From NCBI GenBank assembly GCA_946811185.2, contig OX328097.1:58185063-58249062 (forward strand): a DNA stretch of 64,000 nucleotides. The letters are read 5' to 3'. The stretch comes from Hippopus hippopus. Taxonomy: Eukaryota; Mollusca; Bivalvia; Cardiida; Cardiidae. Shown here in pieces: positions 25,601 through 34,600 of the stretch. A program made the translations under genes and the position numbers. The first letter of the stretch is position 1; each line of letters opens with the position of its first letter. The notes beneath the pieces are model-generated. The model ran no database searches and had not been told where the DNA came from. It saw only the letters and a list, made by a program, of their open reading frames with translations.

Positions 25601-28600
25601 AACCTAGTTTTTTAAGGAATGTAACCCACTTTCAATTTCATCATATTGATCATCAAGACAAACATTCTGACTAATTTTCATAAGTATTGGACAGAAAATG
25701 ATGACTCTATAGCTACACAGGCTATTTTAAAGATGTGACCTGGTGACCTAGTTTTTGACCAGATGTGACCCATTTTCAAATTCATTCAAGATATCATTAT
25801 GACAAAAATTCTGACAAACTTTCATGAATATTTGACTGAAAATGTGGCCTCTAAGGGGTACACAAGGTTTTTCTGAGATTTGACCCCGTGACCTAGTTTT
25901 TGACCTGACATTACCTATTTGCAAACTCGTCAAAGAAATCATCACGACAAACATTCTGACCAAGATTCATGAGTATTGCAATGAAAATGTGGCCTCTAGA
26001 TCGTACACAAGGTTTTTCTAAGATTTGACCTAGTGACCTAGTTTTTGACCTGACATGACCCTTTTTCAAACTCGTCGGAGACATTATAAAGACAAACATC
26101 TTGACCAAGTTTCATGAGTATTGGACTAAAAATGTGGCCTATAGCGCGTACACAAGGTTTTTCTAAGATTTGACCCAGTGACCTAGTTTCTGAACCGACA
26201 TGACCCATTTTTGAACTCGTCTGAGATACTATCATGACAAACATTCTGACCAACTTTCAAGAGTTTTGGACAGAAAATGTGGCCACTAGAGTGTACACAA
26301 GGTTTTTCTAAGATTTGACCTACTGACCTAGTTTTTGACCCAATGTGACACATTTTCGAACTCATCAAACAAACATTCTGACCAAGTTTCATGAGTATTG
26401 GACTGAAAATGTGGCCTTTAACCCTTTACCAAACAATCCCTGGTTTTTACAACCCAGGAGAAGTAGCCTTCTGAAAACATTGTGGAAAAAGGAGAAAATG
26501 CTGGTAACCAGCATTTTCTCCTTTTCCCACAATGTTTTCTACTCTTCTAAAGTTAAGTTTCAGTTTTTGAGTCACGTTTATTTTGTCGTCTGCAAATGCT
26601 TTCAATTTGGACAAGTCTAAAATTTTGTCGTTTGGTAAAGAGTCAAAGCGTACACAAAGTAAAAGTTGACGATGCACAACGGACGCCGGACACAGCACGA
26701 TCACAAAAGCTCACCTTGAGCACTTTGTGCTCAGGTGAGCTAATAAAAAGTATTCAGCTGACAAAAGGATTACAGGGTTCAAGTTTCGTATTTTTATCCC
26801 CTGGCAAATTTTTGCCAGTGGCTTTTTTCTACTGGCAAAATCAATATACAACTAGCAATTTCTTTTCCCTTTAAGAAGCTCAATCTATTTTTGACACGGT
26901 TCTTTGTTTAAAAGCTTTGAAATAAATGGAAGAAATGAGTAACAGCAAGTTTAAAACAACTTTTTAACTGCAGATCTGTATTTCATTGCAGACTAGATTT
27001 ATACTTGTTTTTTGGTGACTTGAATTTGAGCAGTAAAGTATAATTTCATTCTATTCTGTTGTATTCATGACCTTTCTTTTTAATTTCTATCCATTATCAA
27101 CATCGGAAAATTGCAAAGTAGTCTGTTATTTGTAAGAGTACATTATTCAATATGCAGATCATTTTTAAAATTCCTTATTTAAGGAGACTTTTATGGATGA
27201 TGTGTGTAGATAATGCCTGCTCCCTGCACAAAGTGCACCAGATTTCAATGTTGGCATGTTCAATTCTGAAACCTTGGGTGATATTGAGGTTTTTTTTCTT
27301 TTTCAAACTCAGTACAGTTTTCAAATATGCTGTAGATCTGAAAGGACTCTTTTTATTGTATAGTCCATCATGGGTTTTCCCATCACCCTTGGTAATTCCT
27401 GATGTCTGTTGGATTTTTTGTTTGTTGACCTACTCCAACAGCTTTTGGACACAACGATGAGGATCGTCATTTGACAACAATGCTTCTTAAACCTTCTTTT
27501 GCCCAATTTTGTAAAAAATAAGTTGCTAACTTGTTTTAATGTCAAATCAATGCATCTTTCATGCTCTAGCTTATTTGTATCCACGTGTAGAGCAATGTAG
27601 GGTATTGTCGACCGTCGGCAGTTATCGTCAATTCTTTATTGTGTCCTTTAATTCCATGAAAGATGAGCAAATTCCATTTTCATGATGTAACATATGACGT
27701 CAATATTTTATCTAATCACCGTGCCGGAAGTAAACAGTTCTCTTTAAGTCCCAAAGAGTCAATAAAATTTTACGGTAATGAAATTTCCCAACGTTAACGT
27801 CTACGATAAGGGGGTGGTGGTTTTTGTCAGCGCGTAGGGCGTACTGAAACGTGCTCGATTGCTTGAATTCAAACTTAAATACGAGTTTCAGATATAGAAT
27901 AGTGTTCGCATCACAAAATCGAGCGTGTATTACCCGCCATAAAGCAGCTTATTGATGTGTCGATGACTGCCGATGCATATTTGTGCGATCGGCAATTATC
28001 GACAGATTAAGACATGAATAAAAGAAATAAGAATTAATATGTTTTATATAACCACAATTCCTTTTTTTCTTTCGGGTTACAGCTATGTCCAGACAAATTT
28101 TGGCTTGAAAACTCCAAAACGAGTTCAATACTCGCCGACTAAAATGTCAAAGGCCATAGAAATGGTGCGCAGTGGTGCAATGTCCAAACCTCTTAGTCCA
28201 TGATATTACCAACGTGTACCTGTTCGGCCTTCTTTTGCGGTTGTATTTATGTTATGCGCCAAGTTTTACTATAATTGCTTTATATTAGATCCAACTCGGC
28301 AACAACTATATTGGAATAAAACCCGTAATGGCGAGTTAAAAGAGGATTTTGATGTTTAATTATTGAAAATTAAATACTATGTCGATAATAGACGAAACCT
28401 GTCGATATCACCCTACATACCCTTATGTAATGTTGGCGTTGTTTGCTACCATACGCAACTTGGCGCCATTATTTTATACGCGTAGATCAGTAGAGTATCC
28501 GCAAAATAAACCATTGATAACTTCTGTTTGTATTTAAAGCGGCTGTTATCGACACCACACTTTTCGATCTCTTAAAGTGTCGATAATACCCGATGTTGCT

Positions 28601-31600
28601 CTAAATTCATTTAATTCGCATAATAGACCTTTGATAATTTGCACTCACATTTTTTTTTCGAATGCCTGAAAATTCACCTCGCACATTAAAATTCTGACTC
28701 GCATTTTGCATGTAAATAGATTGGAATTCGCAACCCTGGATTAACCTTTTCACAAACTGTTTTCAAAACCCTTCTTCCTCAGGGTCCTATAAACACAGGA
28801 TCATTTGGTAAGGGTTGATATGTCTCAATGGTTTCCTTTATCATTTACTGATCTTCTTGATACAAAGATTTTGTTTCATACAAACTTTCTCAACCAGTTA
28901 AGTTCAGTCTTATTTTATGGACAATTGGTACTTGTATCATTTGAAATTAAAATTCATTGATAACCAGATCTGTTCTTACTGTCGAAAAGAGCAATTGATC
29001 CTGGACTGAGAGTGCATGTTCTGTTCCCAAACTGCTCGTCCATAACATACTGTTTCTTTGGTCCAGCCTCAAGTAACATCACCTTTTTGTTACTGAATAA
29101 ACTCTCTGAACCTGAATGAAAATGGAAAGAGAAAATTTATGACAATAGTAAGAATCAAATGCTTGAGTTATATAGTCATGCCTTGAGTGAACAAGAGCTC
29201 TACAGTACCATCACCATAGTGGGAAATGTTTATACCTGTATTTAAACATCCCTAGGAGAGAAGTCTTTTAAAAATATTATTGGAAAGGCAGCATGCCAAT
29301 TCATGCAAAATCTTGGATGAATCATGCAATAAAACATCCGTGCACAAAAAAAAAAAAAAAAATGAATGGTCCGGTACATGCATGCAGCCAAAATACTGAA
29401 GGCAAAGAGAAAAAAATCCCATATAAGACCTTAAACAGGAGGGCCATGATGGCCCTGTATCGCTCCACTGGCTAATATGTAAAATCCCTACATGCCAAAC
29501 ACTACAATACTTAGCCAATTGATTTTGAACATAAGACCTCTGCGACAGGACTAAAATTGGTAGACCAAGTTCTTATGGTAAGTAACAAGAAGATTTCTAA
29601 AGATTTCACTACATAAGCCCATGTAAAACTTCTGACCCCTGGGGTGGGGTTAAATTCAACCCTAGGGCTATAATTTGGGTACTCTTGGTAAAGGCCCACT
29701 AGATAAAGCCACATGCAAAATTTGGTAACCCCTAGGCCTTATGACTGAGTACAGCGAGATTTCTAAAGTTTTGTCTATATAAGCCCATAGAAAAATTGTG
29801 ACCCCTGGGGTGGGGCCAATTTTGACCCCAGGGTTATAAGTTGGGCACTCTCGGTAGAAGCCCACTAGATAAAGCCACATGCAAAATTTGGTAGCACTAG
29901 GCCTTATGGCTAGGTGCAGGGAGATTTCTAAAGTTTTCTCTATATAAGCCTATGTAAAACTTGTGACCCCCCCCCCCGGGGTGGGGTCAAATTTGACCCA
30001 GGGGCTATATGTTGGGCACTCTTGGTAGGGGCCCACTAGATAAAGCCACATGCAAAATTTGGTAACCCTAGGCCTTATAGCTAGGTACAAAAAGATTTCT
30101 AAAGTTTTCTCTATAGAAGTCTATGTAAAACTTTTGACCCCCTGGGCAGGGTCAAATTTGACCCAACAGCTATAATTTGAAGAAACTTGATAGAGGTCTA
30201 CTAGATAAAGCTTCATGCCAAATTTGGTAGCCCTAGGCCTTACGGTTTCAGACAAGAAGATTTTCAAGGATTTCCAATATTTTTAAGTTTTGTTGCCATG
30301 GCAACCAGAGTTTTTGAAGGAATTTAATTCTTTCAACAAATTTTGAAGAGGACCATGGCAGGATCATTTCTGCAAAGTTTCATCAAAATTGGTTGGGTAG
30401 TTTCAGAGAAGAAGATGTTTAAAATAAAAGTTAACAGACGGACGGACGCGCGGACGGACACACGCACGACGGACAACGGGCCATGACATAAGCCCGCTGG
30501 CCTTTGGCCAGTGGAGCTAAAAATGGCAGATGCACTTGTTTTCACACCTTCTGGTGACCTTCTAATTTGTTAAATTGATGACTTAATTATATATGTAGCC
30601 ATTGATGCCACCCAAGTTTCATCTGCACTCAGGGCAAATATGATGATTTTCACATTTTTTAGCATTTTTAAATGGAAAAACAGTAGATCTAAGTAAAGTC
30701 AATCTCTGATTATAAAACAGAAAATGTTTGCCAATCTGGCCTGGAAAGATAATAGCCAAATAACAGTGACAACAAAGTTGGAAATGGAGACTCGCTACGC
30801 CAGTTATTGGACATGCAAATATTTGGATGTGCTAAAACTGTAATTTATTCACAAAAATAGCCCACTAAAGAAATGCAGTAAATCTTATGGCAATTTGACT
30901 TTATTTGTATAATCAGATATTTCACTGGTATTGAAATGATATTTAAGATTTTAATATCAATAGATGTTCTTGTTTTTTGTTTGGTTGTTGTTGTCTCCAG
31001 TTGATAAGCTAAGTAACAGAATAGAATTGAACAGTTTTTACTGGCACTCTGCAGTCCACCACAGGGTCCAAAAATTTCCAGAAAAGGCGCTCATCCTGTA
31101 GGACAAGTGACTTTGAAAAAAAGTCTTGCTCTGCTTTGATCCTCACTTGTCCAACAAGAAAACCCTTCTAATATTGGACTCTGACATTTTTTTTCAGACG
31201 AAACTGAAATGCTAATTATATTGCCTCCCATAGCAACGTACCTTAAATACCGGGTTTTAATAACCGGTACCATTTATCTGGTCAAGTTATAAAAATTAAT
31301 AAAGCCAAAACAACAGTTTTTTTTCGAACTGGTTTCGGGAAAGTATTTGCATTAATATCGTTCGTTTTAATAATTAGCAAAGACGCTCATATTGAATTAG
31401 ATCTACCCGAAGCACATTAAAAGATGTTTGTTTGCAATGAAAGGTCCCGGGTTATATCATTAAAGACGATCACTACAGTTTCACCATTTTTTGAAAACAT
31501 TCAGAATTTCATGAAACTTTGATTGGTGATAGTATATTATCTGATCTACAAAAATAGGAGATAAAAAAATGGGGTCACCAGCTTCGGGAAAATTCTATGA

Positions 31601-34600
31601 ATATTTCTTTTAGTACACCCTGCAATGCGGCAGTTCAGGATGAAATTTCACCTATGAAAACTAAATCTATGTATATTTTTTTTAAATGATAGCAAATTTT
31701 ATGTCATTGTATTGGTGAAACATCAAATTTAATGAAAAAAATCATTTAAAGTATACTTATTATCAATCTTTTTCAAAAAAAATCCTTAACTTATGGCTAA
31801 AACACCTTTATTTTGGAACAAAAAACAAAAAAACAAAGAGTACCTTTTAAAGTTATTTTTTTTAATGTTCTAACATTCAGAATTTTCTTATTTTTTCTAT
31901 AAATAATATTTAGGTACTAAACTAAAAGAATCAGGCTTAAAACAAATAGGTCACCAGCCTTATTTTCTAAGAAAATACATTTTAAGTTTGTGGGTGGGGC
32001 ACTAACTAATGAGTAAATGTAGGGTTTGTCAAAGACAAAGACATTATATGAAGTAAATTACCTCAATTTTTTCAACAACGCAACAATGTTTATAAAAATC
32101 AAGTTTGTTGGTCATAATAAACCAATCCATAGCATATAAATGTAATACTGATGTTAGCATTTAACCCATTACCATACGACTAATTTTAGACTTCTAAATT
32201 TGACAGGTTTGCAGACGCTAAACCAAAACCTGGTATTCATGTATCACAGTTCTTTGATGGGTCAGAAAAGGAGAAATCAATCATTAAGAGCAATTTCTCC
32301 TTTTTACATCGATGTTTTCTAATGTTGCGTGCTTCAGACTCATCAAGCTAAGGGATAACCTGGTAAGGGAGAAAGAGTTACAGTCCCTTGTTTTCTGCAA
32401 GTCTTTACCAAATGACATAATTTTGGACTAGACCAAACTCAAAGCATCTGCATCTGAAAATATGTTTTAGCTGGATGATACGTCTGCCAGATAGAGCGCT
32501 AGTAGTAGCATCTGTGTCCACATTTCCATTTTTAGGTCACATAGTTTGGTGATTCACTTTGACTTTCAGTCCGATCTTTTGAAAGCGTAATTTCGGATTT
32601 TTGCCTCGCATATAATTATTTGGCTTGATTCAAATATTTTTTTCTTCGTTTTGCTGACATGAAACGACCTGTTTCAGTTCTTGGGTCTATCCATTCTGCA
32701 GACATTGACAAGTGCGGCAGGATCAACTGTGTTCGGTGCTCACCGTTTCGAGTAAAATGTGAGCGTGATAGTTACACGAAGCGTGATAATGGAAACTGTC
32801 GCGAACGTCGTTAAGCTGACTTGAAACGGTCTTTATTTGGAGCGGGAACTAGCACGTTTTATGCTCTGTTTCAATATTTGATTTCCCGAATAGAGTCTAC
32901 CTTTAATTTGCTTATTCAATAATGGAATGAGCGTTTTGTCCCCTGTAGGTTAAATATTAATCTGAAAAACTTTTTTGTTTACTATCTCCCATTCACCACT
33001 CGTCCTGCTGGACAACCATGACTCATATTTCACTCGTCCTCATCCATTTCTTACTCGTAAATATGAGCAGACAAGTGGATTCTTTTGACCCTGCACCATT
33101 CAAATTGACTTGTTATTATCACAGATGTTTCTCTTTATTTTCATGAAAAATATTATATTATAGAAAGCAAGAGAAAAGAGAATAATTGGGTCTACCAATT
33201 TCTCTCTCTACTAACCTTTAAATGTCTTTTCCTAGTTTTCCATAATAAACCTAAACTAACTAATACAAATTAAGAATAAATCATAAAACGTAATGAATAA
33301 TAAAATGATTTTTTCTTCTTTTCTTTTTATATCTTTTCATAATCTGTACCCTGTAAATTTGTAGTGTGCCCAACATTTTCCAACCCAAGGGTACATTTCC
33401 CTGTAATATGAAAGTCGGTGGGCATGCTGGAAAAGGATAAAATACTGATTACCAGCTGTCTACAAAATGCTTTCATTTTGACAAGTTCAAATTTTTGTCA
33501 TCTGGTAAGCACTTAACCAGATCTGTAGAGGCCAACAAGTGTGGTGTACTACAGAGCATGTGACAGTGTCTCAAACTTTCAGCCAATCATACTCACATCA
33601 AAACAGACTAACAGCTGCAATTTTAAGTTTCAACAAGTGATATCAATTGCACATAGATGTACTGATGAATATACTAAGTAATCACATCAGTAGTGTTCTG
33701 CAAAGGCAGGAATTCTGGAACACTGTCCCTATCATTAAGAAAACTGTTATAGCCATATTAATTCAAGGTAATCGGTATTTTTCCGTCATAACAAAAATAG
33801 GCGCCCTCTAGCAGCTTGTCTGGTCTCTATTTTGATTGTAAATACCTTGACTTGAACATTTCTTTACCTCAGCCAACTTCATTTTTCAAAATAAAAGATC
33901 AGAATGGAAGAAAAATATACCGGAAGTGAATACGTTGTCATCGGCACCTACATGCTTAATACCATTTACCCCACTCTCTAAAATCCTTCATTACATGCAG
34001 TTTTACTTAAAATCATGCCTGATGACGTATTTAGATCATCTGCTAGGTCATGTGGCAATATTTTCAAATCATGTGACTGCAAATTGGCGCCAAATATATC
34101 GAGCTGTTTTTTTTTTTTTTTACACAAACCATCAAAGTCACATGAATCAATTTCAGAATGGCATCAGGACAGTGGTGAAGGTCAAGGTTGATTTTCTTTT
34201 AAATGCTTGGATGAAACTGCACGATGTTTTCTATGACGCTAAGTAAAAGATAAAATTAGAAAATAATTTGATGATTTATTCTATACTCTGTAAAAATATT
34301 GACTTTTTCTTGATCAGACCGTAACTACCGTGAACCAACAAACCGCAAGGCTACATGACACAATGCACACAGCTGAGATTTTGTCCCTTCAGTTTCAGTT
34401 CGGATTTGCTCAAGAATAGTTGAGTGTGCATGTGTCAACACATTTTAAGAATACTTATCCCTTTTTATGAACGATTATTGGATAATTTTCCCCAGCAGCA
34501 TAATTTTTAGCAAAACACTAACATCAGTCACTTCGACCTTGGTCATAATCAAAGCTCTCATTCTCAAGTTAAAGGTCTTCTAAATTTATACCAAGTGCAC

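Noticed and set aside
25384..26392. Overlapping minus-strand ORFs with repeated MVRMFV and [11 protein letters not shown] text, also 9560-9760
   Set aside because: Translations of the ~145-bp core units of pearl-like elements; no start or stop is shared and units are frame-shifted.
26345..26704. ORFs with [23 protein letters not shown] text, also at many other places
   Set aside because: This peptide is simply the translated palindromic MITE core and recurs wherever a copy occurs; not a protein family.
33926..34246. 106-codon plus-strand ORF
   Set aside because: Contains a poly-T derived Phe run, lies in COQ6 intron 1, and shows no domain or conserved pattern.
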